From NCBI GenBank assembly GCA_019425045.1, contig JAHYYI010000014.1, forward strand, positions 1 to 46,378: a DNA stretch of 46,378 nucleotides, given 5' to 3'. Origin of the DNA: Collinsella sp. (GTDB lineage Bacteria; Actinomycetota; Coriobacteriia; Coriobacteriales; Coriobacteriaceae). Numbering within the stretch: position 1 is the first letter of the stretch; the number at the start of each line of letters is the position of its first letter. Position numbers and translations under genes: made by a program. The notes below the pieces were generated by a model that saw only the letters and a list, made by a program, of their open reading frames with translations, was not told where the DNA came from and ran no database searches. Shown here piece by piece: positions 1 through 8,920 of this stretch.

Positions 1-921
1 GCTGGCGATAGCGCCGATGCGACCCGCGTTGTTCCCAACCCCGGTTATACCGACCCCGCCGCGACGCAGCCTTCTGCCGAGCCAACCCGGGTTATGGGCT
101 ATGGCGACACAGCGCGGGATTCTTACGCTGCATCTTCGCAAGGCCCCTATGGCAACGCAACTCCGGACCCGTTTGATTACGCGCCGCAGGATTCTTATGT
201 CGTCTCGACACCGAATCCCTATGATGACCTGCCGCAGAATCCCATTCCGCAGCCTCAGCAGACGACGTATATGCCTCGCACGGCGCAGCCTCGCTACGAG
301 TCGCGCGAGCCGTATCGCGAGTACCCCAAGTCGATTCCGCAATATGGCGAGGACGAGGAGAAGAAGCCGTCGCGTTCGTCGAGCGTGATCAAGAAGATCC
401 TCATCGTGCTGGCGATCTTCTTTGCGCTGTCGGTTGTGTTTGCCATTGTGTCGGGCATGCTCAACAAGCGAGGGAGTTCAACGGCCGATACCGCTGCCGA
501 GCAAACCGAGTCCGCCTCGTCTAGCACCGTCGATCTGAGCGATATCCCGGGGCAGTACTGGTCCAACGCCAAGAAGCTCCTTAAGTCGCGCGGCGCCGAT
601 CTTTCGAATGCCGTGGTCCTGACCGACGACGGCTCAACGCCCGTCGTCGATGCCAACTGGATCGTTACTTCTGCCTACTATAACGACAGCGGCAACCTCG
701 AAATTCAGCTCACGCACAAGAACAGCTCGGGCAACTCGTCCGACGGCCAAAGCGGTACAGACGGCTCGAGCTCCAATACGCTGGAGGACTTGAGCAACAA
801 GGCACAGGAGCTTGGGGATAAGGCCCAAGAGCTGGGTGATACGGCCCAGAACCTGGGTGATATGGCGACGGATGCCTGGAACGCGCTGCAAAACGGCATC
901 TCGGGCGCGCAGGGAAACTAG
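1..921 (+). CDS. Membrane protein with disordered cytoplasmic N-part, 5' partial
   Basis: The frame is open from base 1, so the start lies outside the window; 306 residues are visible. The visible N-terminal part (about residues 1-125) is rich in Pro, Gln, Tyr, Ser and Asp and looks disordered. One hydrophobic segment at about 133-154 (KKILIVLAIFFALSVVF...) follows a basic stretch, which suggests a cytoplasmic N-terminus and an exported C-terminus. The exported part has a short folded stretch with a DIPGQYWSNAKKLLKSRGAD motif, then a Ser/Gly linker, then a heptad-like repeat built on AQELGDKAQELGDTAQNLGD. Many actinobacterial proteins of this layout start with a zinc ribbon, but that region is not visible. 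No function is assigned. It converges on the CDF gene with a 12-bp gap. Confidence 0.75.
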   Translation, partial: AGDSADATRVVPNPGYTDPAATQPSAEPTRVMGYGDTARDSYAASSQGPYGNATPDPFDYAPQDSYVVSTPNPYDDLPQNPIPQPQQTTYMPRTAQPRYESREPYREYPKSIPQYGEDEEKKPSRSSSVIKKILIVLAIFFALSVVFAIVSGMLNKRGSSTADTAAEQTESASSSTVDLSDIPGQYWSNAKKLLKSRGADLSNAVVLTDDGSTPVVDANWIVTSAYYNDSGNLEIQLTHKNSSGNSSDGQSGTDGSSSNTLEDLSNKAQELGDKAQELGDTAQNLGDMATDAWNALQNGISGAQGN

Positions 922-933
922 CTGTTAAGTGGG

Positions 934-2115
934 CTACAGCTGCTCTGCTGGACGGTCGGGCGAGCTAAAGCCCGAATCAAACGTGACGACGCATGAGACG
1001 TCGGGCCGGCGCTCGTGCACGATGCGCGTGACGAGCTCCAGCAGCTCCTCGTCGGATATATCAAAGCCGTCGGGACGCACCAGGTCAAACGAAACGAACC
1101 CGTCGTGCTCGTGCAGGTCGTGGATGGAGAGTGCGGGGTCGATCTGCATGATGCCGCGCTTGACCCAGCCGCGCAAATCATCGCCGGTTGTCGCGATGGG
1201 GTCGCAGTGCAGCGTGATGTCAATGCCCATCTGGCGCTTGATGTCGTGCTCGATGGTGTCCAGGATCTCGTGATGTTCAAACGCGTCGCCCTCGCCGGGC
1301 ATCTCCACGTGGGCGCTGGCAAACTGACGACCGGGGCCGTAGTCGTGCACCATCAGGTCGTGTGTGCCCAAGACCTGCGGATAGGACATGATCTTGTCGC
1401 GGATTGCCTGGACGAGCTTGGGGTCGGGCGCTTGTCCCAGCAACGGGCTGATGGCGTCGCGCACTAGACCCATGCCGCTGATGCAGATGAAGATGCCCAC
1501 ACCCAGGCCTGCCCAGCCATCGAGGTCGAAGCCGGTCGTCTGCGAAATAAGCGCCGCCACCAAGACCGAGCCCGAGGTGATGACATCGTTTTTGGAGTCC
1601 TGTGCCGTGGCGATGAGCGTCTCTGAGTCGATGCGGTCGCCCAGCGTGCGGTTGAACGCGGCCATCCAGAGCTTAACGAGCATGGACAAGACGAGGGCGG
1701 CTAAGGAGAGCACCGAATATGCAGTGGGGGAAGGCTTGATGATCTTAGTGACCGACTCGAGGATCAGGTTGATGCCGACGGCGCAAACCAGAACGGCGAC
1801 GAACAGACCGGCTAGGTACTCGTAGCGACCGTGGCCATAGGGGTGGCCTTCGTCTGCCGGGCGGCTGGCAAGGCGGAACCCGAGCAGGCTCACGATGTTG
1901 CTCGAGGCGTCGGAGAGGTTGTTGAAGGCGTCGGCGATGAGGGAGACGGAGCCGGCGAGCAGGCCTGCGATGCCCTTGGCCAGGCACAGGGTGATGTTGA
2001 GGCCAATGCAGATGAGGCTTGCGGCGAAGCCCGCGTTGGTGCGACAGGAGGCATCGACCGGCTCGCCCTCGCTGCCGGGAACAAGCGTATGTACCAGCTG
2101 ATTTACAAATAGCAT
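934..2115 (-). CDS. Cation diffusion facilitator (CDF) family exporter
   Basis: 393 residues. CDF proteins export divalent metal ions from the cytoplasm in exchange for protons. Membrane segments begin near residue 28. TM2 carries the ADAFNNLSDASSN signature with D62 and D69. The HPYGHGRYEY loop follows at about 91-100, and TM5 has AQDSKND with D173 and D177, the second half of the metal site. A cytoplasmic dimerisation domain covers about 221-300. A further 85-residue acidic/His-containing tail (HDLHEHDGF) is longer than in minimal CDFs such as YiiP and may bind metal. The start at 2115 follows GTGAGGACGACCGCT; in-frame ATGs at 2136 and 2274 have no better ribosome binding site. The NxxSD pattern in TM2 resembles Mn/Fe-type members, but metal specificity cannot be read here. 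Confidence 0.9.
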   Translation of the reverse strand: MLFVNQLVHTLVPGSEGEPVDASCRTNAGFAASLICIGLNITLCLAKGIAGLLAGSVSLIADAFNNLSDASSNIVSLLGFRLASRPADEGHPYGHGRYEYLAGLFVAVLVCAVGINLILESVTKIIKPSPTAYSVLSLAALVLSMLVKLWMAAFNRTLGDRIDSETLIATAQDSKNDVITSGSVLVAALISQTTGFDLDGWAGLGVGIFICISGMGLVRDAISPLLGQAPDPKLVQAIRDKIMSYPQVLGTHDLMVHDYGPGRQFASAHVEMPGEGDAFEHHEILDTIEHDIKRQMGIDITLHCDPIATTGDDLRGWVKRGIMQIDPALSIHDLHEHDGFVSFDLVRPDGFDISDEELLELVTRIVHERRPDVSCVVTFDSGFSSPDRPAEQL

Positions 2116-2333
2116 AGCGGTCGTCCTCACAATCATGTTTAAGGGGATAGTGTAGCTCGCATGGGCGCACCGTGCGCCGGTGCTCAGAAAATGCAGCAAT
2201 GGTCTGCCCGCGCTAACGAGCAGGCCTTCCCGTCTGCCTGGGTGGTCCATTTTGGGCCACATGGGTATGGGCATGTGCCAGTTTGCTCGACATACTTAAT
2301 GTCGACAGCCCCTGTGCAAAGGAGGACGTTTCC

Positions 2334-3671
2334 ATGGACGAGATGTTTGCCATTAAATGCCAAAACTGCGGCGGCCCTATGTACTCACACCAGGCTAAAC
2401 GCAGCTTTGAGTGCGCCTATTGCGGCACGGTCGTTCCGTGGCAGGCCGATGCGGGGGAGCCCAAGAGCGCTTTGGGCATTCGCCATGCGCCGCTGACGGT
2501 TGTCGATGGGCTACTTAAGCTCACCCATGTGTCGCAGCTCGAGCGCCCGGAGGACCCGGACTGGTATTTCTTTAATTCGCACTGGCGCAATCAGTCGGTT
2601 CTGGAGCATCTGCTATGGGAGGACCGCGGCACGGCGCAGGAGTTCCAAGAAGCCACGCACGTGAGCATTCCCTGCCCCTTCTGCGGCGCGTCCTTTGAGG
2701 GCGAGTCAACGCAGCGTGTGTTTGAGTGCCCGTCCTGCGGCAACAAGATCGGCATTGCCGACCTGCTCAAGCCCGGTACGTTTAGCAAACGTCTGACCAT
2801 GGGCGTGGGTGCGGAGTATGTGCCGGAGCAGGGTATTCCCTGCGAAATCTCACCGCAGCAGGCACGTGCCAACGCGCTGCAGCTGGTGCGCCAGTACCCG
2901 GATGCCTTTGCCGGGCACGACGTGGAAGACGCGATTCAAAAAGACATGATGCTCTTCTATTTCCCCATGGCGCTCGCGGATTTGCGCATGATGGCGTCCT
3001 TCCCGGGCAAGGGACTGAGCAAGGAGACCTTGGTGTACTACGAGGTGCTCGACTGGGCGTATCCGCGGGCAAACTACCTGGACGTTCGTCTTATGGGCAT
3101 TTTGGAGCCGTGGGACTTTGGCAAGGTGGGCCCGTTCGATCCTGCCATGCAGGAGGGCGACTTCCGCGTTGTCTCCGTCGATGCGTCTACCAAGGACCAG
3201 GTGGTCATTGATAAGCTAGCACTCGATATTGCCGGCAACGATGCCGAGGCGGTGCTGGGGCTCAATAAAAAGAGCATCCGCGCCTGGGCGCGCAAGGCCC
3301 GCAAGCACAAGGACGGTCTGGTGATGGTGCCGGTCTACTTTGTCGATCGTCCCGCGTCGGACAGCCGCGATGGCGAGCAGGTGCGCATTGCCGTAAACGG
3401 CCAGACGGGTCGTGCGGCAGCGGTGGTGTTTAGCGATAAGCGCGAAACGCACATTGTCGCACCGCTCAACCCGAGCCTGCATCTGTCCGGCGAAAGTACC
3501 GTGCATGCCGCGCCCATCGAGGTCAAATACGTTAAATCGCCGTTTCTGTACCAGATCGTGCGCCGTGGAGGCGGCGAGCAGCAGCATCAGGTTGCAGCGG
3601 TCGCCGAGGGTTCTTACCGAGAGGAGAAGCCCAAACGCAAGGGCTTGCTCGCTGCGATCTTTGGGAAGTAG
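2334..3671 (+). CDS. Double zinc-ribbon protein of unknown function
   Basis: 445 residues. The start is set by AAAGGAGG eight bases upstream of ATG 2334. Two Cys4 zinc ribbons are visible: C9/C12 with C27/C30 (CQNCG...CAYCG) and C114/C117 with C132/C135 (CPFCG...CPSCG). The first resembles the short zinc ribbons at the N-termini of Gram-positive membrane-associated proteins. The rest, about 150-445, is a soluble alpha/beta region with no membrane segment and no motif I recognise. The C-terminus is basic (EEKPKRKGLLAAIFGK) and could touch membrane or nucleic acid. It is divergent from the CDF gene, with about 220 bp between the two starts. Its function is unknown; the paired ribbons suggest a nucleic-acid or protein scaffold, but that is inference. 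Confidence 0.8.
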   Translation: MDEMFAIKCQNCGGPMYSHQAKRSFECAYCGTVVPWQADAGEPKSALGIRHAPLTVVDGLLKLTHVSQLERPEDPDWYFFNSHWRNQSVLEHLLWEDRGTAQEFQEATHVSIPCPFCGASFEGESTQRVFECPSCGNKIGIADLLKPGTFSKRLTMGVGAEYVPEQGIPCEISPQQARANALQLVRQYPDAFAGHDVEDAIQKDMMLFYFPMALADLRMMASFPGKGLSKETLVYYEVLDWAYPRANYLDVRLMGILEPWDFGKVGPFDPAMQEGDFRVVSVDASTKDQVVIDKLALDIAGNDAEAVLGLNKKSIRAWARKARKHKDGLVMVPVYFVDRPASDSRDGEQVRIAVNGQTGRAAAVVFSDKRETHIVAPLNPSLHLSGESTVHAAPIEVKYVKSPFLYQIVRRGGGEQQHQVAAVAEGSYREEKPKRKGLLAAIFGK

Positions 3672-3728
3672 GGAAGCGCAGCGCGGGACGGCTCACAGGC
3701 GTGCGGGCGTTTCGGTCGCAACGTGCCG

Positions 3729-4778
3729 CTACCCTTGCGCTTCGCCATTAGTCGCTTCGTTGATGGCGCGGTACTCGGCACTCAGCTCGCGCGCCAGCTC
3801 TTCCTTGCTTGGAAGATACGGCAGGTATTTGGCGGCAAACACTTGGTCGTTGTCTTCGGGCAGCGTGTACTCGACGATCGAATCGCTTTTGTCCGCGCAG
3901 AGCACGATGCCTATGGGCGGATTGTCGCCTTCGTTCATGAGCTCGCGCGTGTAGTAGTTCACATACATTTGCATCTGGCCCAGGTCCTGGTGCGTAAGAT
4001 CATCGGTCTTAAGGTCGATGAGCACGAAGCAGCGCATCAGATAGTTGTAAAACACAAGGTCAATATAGAAATGGCGCCCATCAAAGGTGATGCGCCTTTG
4101 GCGCGCCTCGAAAGCGAAACCACGGCCAAGCTCCAGCAGGAACTTCTGAAGATGCGTGATGAGCGCCTGCTCTAGATCGCTCTCGCGAAACGCAGTATCG
4201 TCCGAGAAACCTAAAAACTCCAGTACATATGGGTCGCGGATGATATCCTCGGGGCGACGAGCCGGGGCGCTCTTTTGGATTTCCTGGGTGACGGCCTCCT
4301 TGTCCTTGCTGGCAAGCAGGCGCTCGCGGAACATGGTGTTGATCTGGCGCTCGAGCTGACGCGTGCTCCAGCGAGAATCGGCACATTCGTTCATGTACCA
4401 TGTTCGAGCATCAGGGTCGGTTATACGCGATAACCTGCGGTAATGTGTCCAATTCAATTCGGAACGCAGCGCGTTCCGAATTGGGAACGCAAGATAAAAC
4501 TGACGCATGTATCTTAAGCTTCTGGCGTTGAAGCCTCTGCCAAAATCCTTAGTCAATCTAACGGCAAGTTCGTCGATCAGTGCATCGCCATACTTGGCGC
4601 GCTCCTCTCCGCCCTGTTCATCAACAATACTCTTGCCGATCTCCCAATATGCCTCAACCATCGCAAAGTTAACGGCGGTATAGGCCTTGTCGCGAGCGGC
4701 GTTGAGAATCGAGGAAACCTGCTTGTAAAAAACTTCTGGCACGATTGCCGATTCCCCGCGGTTTGCCAGTTCACTCAT
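3729..4778 (-). CDS. DUF1016/YhcG-family PDDEXK nuclease domain protein
   Basis: 349 residues from ATG 4778; an in-frame ATG at 4811 is an alternative and neither has an ideal Shine-Dalgarno. The N-terminal DUF1016 part is typical (VEAYWEIGKSIVDEQ at about 42-56, then RGFNARSLRYMRQFYLAFP and ELNWTHYRRLSRI). The C-terminal PDDEXK-like core runs from about 175: FYIDLVFYN with D240, LIDLK with D255 and K257, and the trailing LGQMQMYVNYY helix with Q268. The E-x-K of classical PD-(D/E)XK is D-x-K here. Family members often sit near restriction or other defence genes, but no such partner is seen on either side. DNA cleavage is inferred from the fold only. Confidence 0.9.
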   Translation of the reverse strand: MSELANRGESAIVPEVFYKQVSSILNAARDKAYTAVNFAMVEAYWEIGKSIVDEQGGEERAKYGDALIDELAVRLTKDFGRGFNARSLRYMRQFYLAFPIRNALRSELNWTHYRRLSRITDPDARTWYMNECADSRWSTRQLERQINTMFRERLLASKDKEAVTQEIQKSAPARRPEDIIRDPYVLEFLGFSDDTAFRESDLEQALITHLQKFLLELGRGFAFEARQRRITFDGRHFYIDLVFYNYLMRCFVLIDLKTDDLTHQDLGQMQMYVNYYTRELMNEGDNPPIGIVLCADKSDSIVEYTLPEDNDQVFAAKYLPYLPSKEELARELSAEYRAINEATNGEAQG

Positions 4779-4945
4779 CAATATCGCCCGACTTTCCTCT
4801 TGAGGACGCATCTTTATTGCATTTAGTTTAAAGACTCGTACGGACACGAATCGCTGCGCTGTCTGGCAACTTCGCATGGGGGCCTTGCGGTGACTAAAAT
4901 TTGGCAATAGAGACAGTTTTCACGAACCCCATGGGAGTGACATGC

Positions 4946-5215
4946 ATGGACAACAACACCTTGCTGTTTCAGGACAAGGGCTCGGGTAGATTTAAAGACG
5001 TCAAGATCTACCCCAACCGTATCGAGGTGCTCAGGAAGGGCACTTTCGGCGGCAAGCACACCGAGATTGTCTACCTTAAGGACATCACGGGCGTCAATAG
5101 AATCAAAGGCCGTGATGTTTTTCTGCGCAATCGACTGTTGACCGCTTGCGTCTTTAGCCTGAGTGGCCGTGCGAAGGCCCAGGAATTTGTGAACGCGCTG
5201 AACATGGTGATGTAG
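4946..5215 (+). CDS. Small PH-like domain protein
   Basis: 89 residues. ATG 4946 is preceded by GGGAGTGACATGC; upstream in-frame starts lack a ribosome binding site. The sequence has the beta-strand rhythm of short bacterial PH-like domains: FKDVKIYPNRIEVLRKG, then EIVYLKDITGVNRIKG, then a final helix AKAQEFVNALN. There is no signal peptide or membrane segment. It is divergent from the DUF1016 gene, convergent with the phospholipase gene, and ends just before a strong bidirectional terminator. Its ligand and role are unknown. Confidence 0.75.
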   Translation: MDNNTLLFQDKGSGRFKDVKIYPNRIEVLRKGTFGGKHTEIVYLKDITGVNRIKGRDVFLRNRLLTACVFSLSGRAKAQEFVNALNMVM

Positions 5216-5243
5216 CCGATAACGGCGTTCGGTCCAAGGTAAA

Positions 5244-5278
5244 AATCGGGGCGCAGAACGGTATTCTGCGCCCCGATT
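5244..5278. terminator. Bidirectional intrinsic terminator
   Basis: A perfect 15-bp inverted repeat (AATCGGGGCGCAGAA and its complement) with a 5-nt loop at 5259-5263 lies between two convergent genes. An A-tract precedes it on the plus strand, which gives a U-tract for minus-strand transcripts. Confidence 0.85.
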
Positions 5279-5307
5279 GAGTTGATGCGCCCAAAAAACT
5301 GGCTTGC

Positions 5308-7791
5308 CTATTCGTTAACGTCCTCGGTATTGTCGCGGTCACTGGCAAGCATTGCTGCGCCGGCGACCGTCGTCGCTACGGCGGCGGCAGCGAGCCCGGC
5401 GGCAACGCCAGAACCGTCGCCCGTGTTGGCGAGCTTTCCGCCCGAGCTCTTGCCCTGGTCTCTCTTGTTGCCCTTGCCGTTCTTGTCGGCGCTGCCTGCG
5501 TTGGAACCCGTGCCGCTGCCGTTGCCGCCCGCACTGCCCGAGGCCGCTACGGTAAAGCTTGCGGCTCCGTCGCTGGCGAGCGTGTAGTTCTGCGCCGCGT
5601 CGCCCAAGAGACCGTTCACGCGCACCCAGTACGTTCCTGCGGCAAATGTTTCGCCCTCGGTCATTGCCGTGCCCGGAGCGCCGTTCGCGTCGTGCACAAA
5701 CTCGAGCTGGGCCGTGCAGGCATCGGTTTCGAGCTTGCCCTCGAGTGATGCCGCAATCTTGGCGCGCACGTCTTCGCCGGCCTTAAGGCCGTCGAGTCCC
5801 TCAAAATGGGGCGTCAGCGCGCGTGGATCGATATCGATGGGCACAGAGCCCTGCAGCCCCGTAACGGTCTCGTTGCCCAGGGCGTCGACATCCACGTATT
5901 CAATGGCAAACGCATGGCCCGAAGCCGCCACGTTGAGTACGTTGCTGCTGTCGACAAGGCGGAAATGACCCTCGCCAACGGTCTTGCCGTCCTGGAGCGA
6001 GGCGTCGCTCAGCGAGTTGCCATATGTCATGTGCATGCGGGCTGGGAGGTAGCACGAAGCTGTCTGCTTGTGCTGCGTATCGTAATTGCGCTGGTAGATG
6101 CTCCGGGCCAGCGCCGCATCAACAAAGTCGGATGCGATGATGCCAATGTGCTTGAGGTAATCTGACTTTGTTTTCTCGTTGCCGCTGGGGTTGATGTACG
6201 GGCTCTTATACAGATGCTCATTGACTACTCGTGCCGAGGTAAAAGGATTGCCTCCATGCGACAAGCCCGTGCAGCTGGTGTAGTTGATAGACCAGCAACG
6301 CTCCTGGACTTGCACCGTGGCCCCGGCATCGTCCACGACGTCCACCTTGTTGCGCGTGCGCCCGGTCGTTTCCTTCAGCGCATTATCGACCCAACTGAGC
6401 TTGTCGGTTCCCGTGAGTTTGTACTTGTCCTGGGCATATACCTTGGTGCAATAGGGCTCTTCATTGCCCGTTTCCCCTATGGCTTCAAATCCCCGTGCGT
6501 CTTGGACGAGACACATCGACTGCCCGGAATGCGCCTTGATTTTGTCATCCCATTGGGTGAGGTCGAGGCCCCACGTGTGGCCGCTTACGCTGTTGCCGGC
6601 GAGCCCAAATCGACGCAGCAGGACAATCTTTCCGCGCACCTCGCCCAGCGTGGGGACGTGGCCCGATGTGTAGAACAGGTTGGGGTTATCGGCCATAACC
6701 TTGGCGAAGGCCGTCGTTATGCTTTCGTCGGTAGCCTCATCGTTGCCGCGCGATGCGAGCATGATAAGCGCTTCTGACGGGTTTTCGTTCAAAAACTTTT
6801 TGAAGTACCTGATGACATCGGAAAGATGCAAAAAGTGCCCGTCTTTTTTAAGCAGATAGAAAATTCCGTGGTCGATGCCGGGGTCATCGCCCTTTCCGAG
6901 CCGGATATCAAAATAGCGGATTCCCTCGAGCAACTGCGTGGGAATGTAATCCTGCTGGCATTTTACTTGCGAGGATTGGGGCTCAGTGTCGTTGTCCACG
7001 CTGCAGGTGCCCGAATCGTGCGTACCCGGGATGCTCAGTTCGTCGAGGTACTTGTCGTCGTCGACGTGGCTCATCCAACATGGCCCATCGACGTAGCTGC
7101 TATACGTGATCCAGTCGATGCTGCTAACCGTGGCATCGTTCTTTTTCATGTCGTAACCGATAAGTTCGAGCTCCCACGGAATGCTCTCACTCTTATGGCA
7201 AATCTTATTGTTGTCCTGGTCTTTGCCGTTCGATTCTATTGCCAGGTACTTAATGTCTTTTTTCTCGGTTTCTTTCTCGACCGTGCGGTCTCGGATGATA
7301 TAGGTTCCGTTTGATTGACGCTCGAACGCAAAAGCGCGGCTGGGCTTGTTGTCATACTCGCCACTCCATACGTGGATAACCTTTCCATCTTTGTCCGAGT
7401 CGCCATCGACCGACCAAATGCTGTAGCCCGTTTTTTTATGCTCTTCGAAATTGAGCAAGGTGCGGATAGCATACCAGTTTGTATCGTCATTCTTGGTCGT
7501 TACGTTCTCAAGGATGAGCTTGCTGGACGTGCCGTCATTAAACAGGTGGCAGACGTTGCCGATGACGTTGCCGTCTTCGTTGACGCTCGCGGTGCGAAAA
7601 TAGCCCGCGGGGCGAAGGCGAATGACGAAATTGTCGAGGGTGGCCGCCTTTGTGGGTGCGTCTTCTGCAAATGCCGCGCGCACGGGAAGGCCCAATCCCG
7701 CGGTTTCGGGCAGGCTTACAAATGGCGACAATGCTGCGAGTCCTAGGCCCAACGTGAATGCTCGACGGCTGATGGCGTGGTGTTCGGTCAT
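5308..7791 (-). CDS. Tat-exported, wall-anchored PI-PLC X-domain protein
   Basis: 827 residues; GGAGAAGTT precedes the ATG. A twin-arginine signal (ISRRAFTLGLGLAALSPF) is at residues 7-24. Residues 50-215 form a beta-rich, Trp-containing region that may be a ricin-like trefoil. The PI-PLC X domain starts near 236: IPGTHDSGT with H258, YFDIRLG with D295 and R297, and DHGIFY with H308 match the two catalytic histidines and active-site Asp/Arg of bacterial PI-PLC. A beta-sandwich-like segment follows (TAQLEFVHDANG...GTYWVRVNG). A Gly/Ser/Lys linker leads to LANTG, a hydrophobic stretch and the tail SDRDNTEDVNE, which is a sortase signal with an unusually acidic tail. Bacterial PI-PLCs cleave phosphatidylinositol or GPI anchors by an intramolecular lyase reaction. 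Here the enzyme would act outside the cell; the substrate is not known. Confidence 0.88.
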   Translation of the reverse strand: MTEHHAISRRAFTLGLGLAALSPFVSLPETAGLGLPVRAAFAEDAPTKAATLDNFVIRLRPAGYFRTASVNEDGNVIGNVCHLFNDGTSSKLILENVTTKNDDTNWYAIRTLLNFEEHKKTGYSIWSVDGDSDKDGKVIHVWSGEYDNKPSRAFAFERQSNGTYIIRDRTVEKETEKKDIKYLAIESNGKDQDNNKICHKSESIPWELELIGYDMKKNDATVSSIDWITYSSYVDGPCWMSHVDDDKYLDELSIPGTHDSGTCSVDNDTEPQSSQVKCQQDYIPTQLLEGIRYFDIRLGKGDDPGIDHGIFYLLKKDGHFLHLSDVIRYFKKFLNENPSEALIMLASRGNDEATDESITTAFAKVMADNPNLFYTSGHVPTLGEVRGKIVLLRRFGLAGNSVSGHTWGLDLTQWDDKIKAHSGQSMCLVQDARGFEAIGETGNEEPYCTKVYAQDKYKLTGTDKLSWVDNALKETTGRTRNKVDVVDDAGATVQVQERCWSINYTSCTGLSHGGNPFTSARVVNEHLYKSPYINPSGNEKTKSDYLKHIGIIASDFVDAALARSIYQRNYDTQHKQTASCYLPARMHMTYGNSLSDASLQDGKTVGEGHFRLVDSSNVLNVAASGHAFAIEYVDVDALGNETVTGLQGSVPIDIDPRALTPHFEGLDGLKAGEDVRAKIAASLEGKLETDACTAQLEFVHDANGAPGTAMTEGETFAAGTYWVRVNGLLGDAAQNYTLASDGAASFTVAASGSAGGNGSGTGSNAGSADKNGKGNKRDQGKSSGGKLANTGDGSGVAAGLAAAAVATTVAGAAMLASDRDNTEDVNE

Positions 7792-8095
7792 AACTTCTCC
7801 GTTCGCAGGGTGCGGTTATGCACTCTTTTTGGTAACTATACTGCCCGGATGTCTAAACGTGTTGGCTTAATTGTCTGCGCGGCGCTATAAATCGGCGGGC
7901 GGACGCGTTGGGGCGCTTGTCTATTTGTGCTGCTACCGCGCTGGGGGTGGTTTTGCCGCCCGGCACCCTCGCGTTCGTCGGCTATCGGCATAAGAAAGGG
8001 AGGGTCGGTTTACCGGCCCTCCCTTAGTACGAAACGCTGGGGCACCGTCGCTTGTTTGCACTGCGTCCGTGTTTCCCGTTGCGCTCGCGAGTCGC
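7792..8095. other. Intergenic stretch, promoter of the PLC gene and terminator of the lipoprotein gene
   Basis: 304 bp. It holds the 5' leader of the phospholipase gene at its left end (a TATAGT hexamer on the minus strand near 7836 could be a -10, but no -35 is convincing) and the terminator at 7996-8025. I see no further gene. Confidence 0.4.
7996..8025 (-). terminator. Intrinsic terminator of first lipoprotein gene
   Basis: A 13-bp stem (AAGGGAGGGTCGG with CCGGCCCTCCCTT, one G-U pair) with loop TTTA lies 70 bp beyond the stop of the minus-strand lipoprotein gene. Confidence 0.7.
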
Positions 8096-8689
8096 TTAGC
8101 GCTTAATCTCGATATCGTCGAGCTTAACATCCATGGCCTCGGTCTTTGCCTCGGCGATGTCGTCGGCAAATTCCAGAGACTTCATCATGGTTTCGACGGC
8201 ATCCTTGTGCTCCTCGACGTTGTCGATGCGCACGTAGACGCTGCCGCCGCCTGCTTCGGTGAAGTACTCGGTCGTCACGCCGCCCGAGTGTGTATAGGAA
8301 GCGTTGCGCCAAGTCTTGCCGTTGTACTTGACGGGGTCATTCTCGGTCCACTCAAAACTGGCATTCCACTTTGCCTCGTAGTCGAACAGCTCGTCGGCGT
8401 TCTTGTCAGGATCGAAGACGGGGATGAAGCGATCGCTGGCGTGCTCGCTCTCGGTGAACTTAAACTGGGCCCTGTCGGCAGTATCGCCTGCGACGTCGGT
8501 GATCTCGACGTCCTCGGGGACCTCGACCTTAAACCAAATGAAGTCGGTCCTCATATCCACGGCTGGCTTTTCTGCGCCGCCGCCACCGCCACTGCCGGTA
8601 GCGCCGCCGCTTCCGCCGCAACCCACCAGGGCAACCGCGGCAAAAAGACTCATGCAGAGGGTGAGAATCGCAAAGGCCTTCTTTTTCAT
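8096..8689 (-). CDS. Lipoprotein, paralogue of the next gene
   Basis: 197 residues; GAGGAGGACACGACC precedes the ATG. A lipoprotein signal peptide MKKKAFAILTLCMSLFAAVALVGCG gives lipidated C24. A Gly/Ser linker follows, then a compact domain of about 155 residues starting TDFIWFKVEVPEDVEI, with DRFIPVFD, a VKYNGKTWRNASY strand pair, and an acidic/Lys C-terminus. The whole protein aligns by eye along its length with the product of the adjacent upstream gene at 8921-9520 (TDFIWFKVE, DRFIPV, DPV.YNG.TW), so the pair is a tandem duplication. Each gene has its own terminator. The domain family is not recognised. Surface exposure is inferred from the lipobox. Confidence 0.88.
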   Translation of the reverse strand: MKKKAFAILTLCMSLFAAVALVGCGGSGGATGSGGGGGAEKPAVDMRTDFIWFKVEVPEDVEITDVAGDTADRAQFKFTESEHASDRFIPVFDPDKNADELFDYEAKWNASFEWTENDPVKYNGKTWRNASYTHSGGVTTEYFTEAGGGSVYVRIDNVEEHKDAVETMMKSLEFADDIAEAKTEAMDVKLDDIEIKR

Positions 8690-8762
8690 GGTCGTGTCCT
8701 CCTCGATCTGTAACCGCCCGTGGATTACCTGTCTTTACTGTACGCGTGAGCAGCTCATTCGG

Positions 8763-8780
8763 GTGGGCCATGTGTCCCAT
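8763..8780. promoter_or_regulatory. Shared 18-nt palindromic motif, copy 1
   Basis: GTGGGCCATGTGTCCCAT, with the imperfect dyad TGGGcCA-TG-TGtCCCA, lies about 75 bp upstream of the first lipoprotein start. The identical 18-mer is found upstream of the second lipoprotein gene. It could be an operator, or a by-product of the duplication. Confidence 0.4.
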
Positions 8781-8832
8781 TCTGGGGGCAGGATTTGCGC
8801 CGACAAGTGGCAATATGCGAGGGTCCAAAAGG

Positions 8833-8861
8833 GGGGAGGGCCGATGCTGTCGGCCCTCCCC
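8833..8861 (-). terminator. Intrinsic terminator of second lipoprotein gene
   Basis: A perfect 12-bp stem GGGGAGGGCCGA with loop TGCTG is followed on the minus strand by CCTTTTGG. It lies 60 bp beyond the stop codon of the gene at 8921-9520. Confidence 0.75.
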
Positions 8862-8920
8862 GGGGTTGGGTGCCCGTTGTTTTAATGGGGCGCGTGTACG
8901 CGGGCGTGTGCGGGGTCCCG

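Noticed and set aside
3729..5215. DUF1016 nuclease and small PH-like gene considered as a defence island
   Set aside because: Only two divergent small genes with no methylase, helicase or other defence domain. The link would be speculation.
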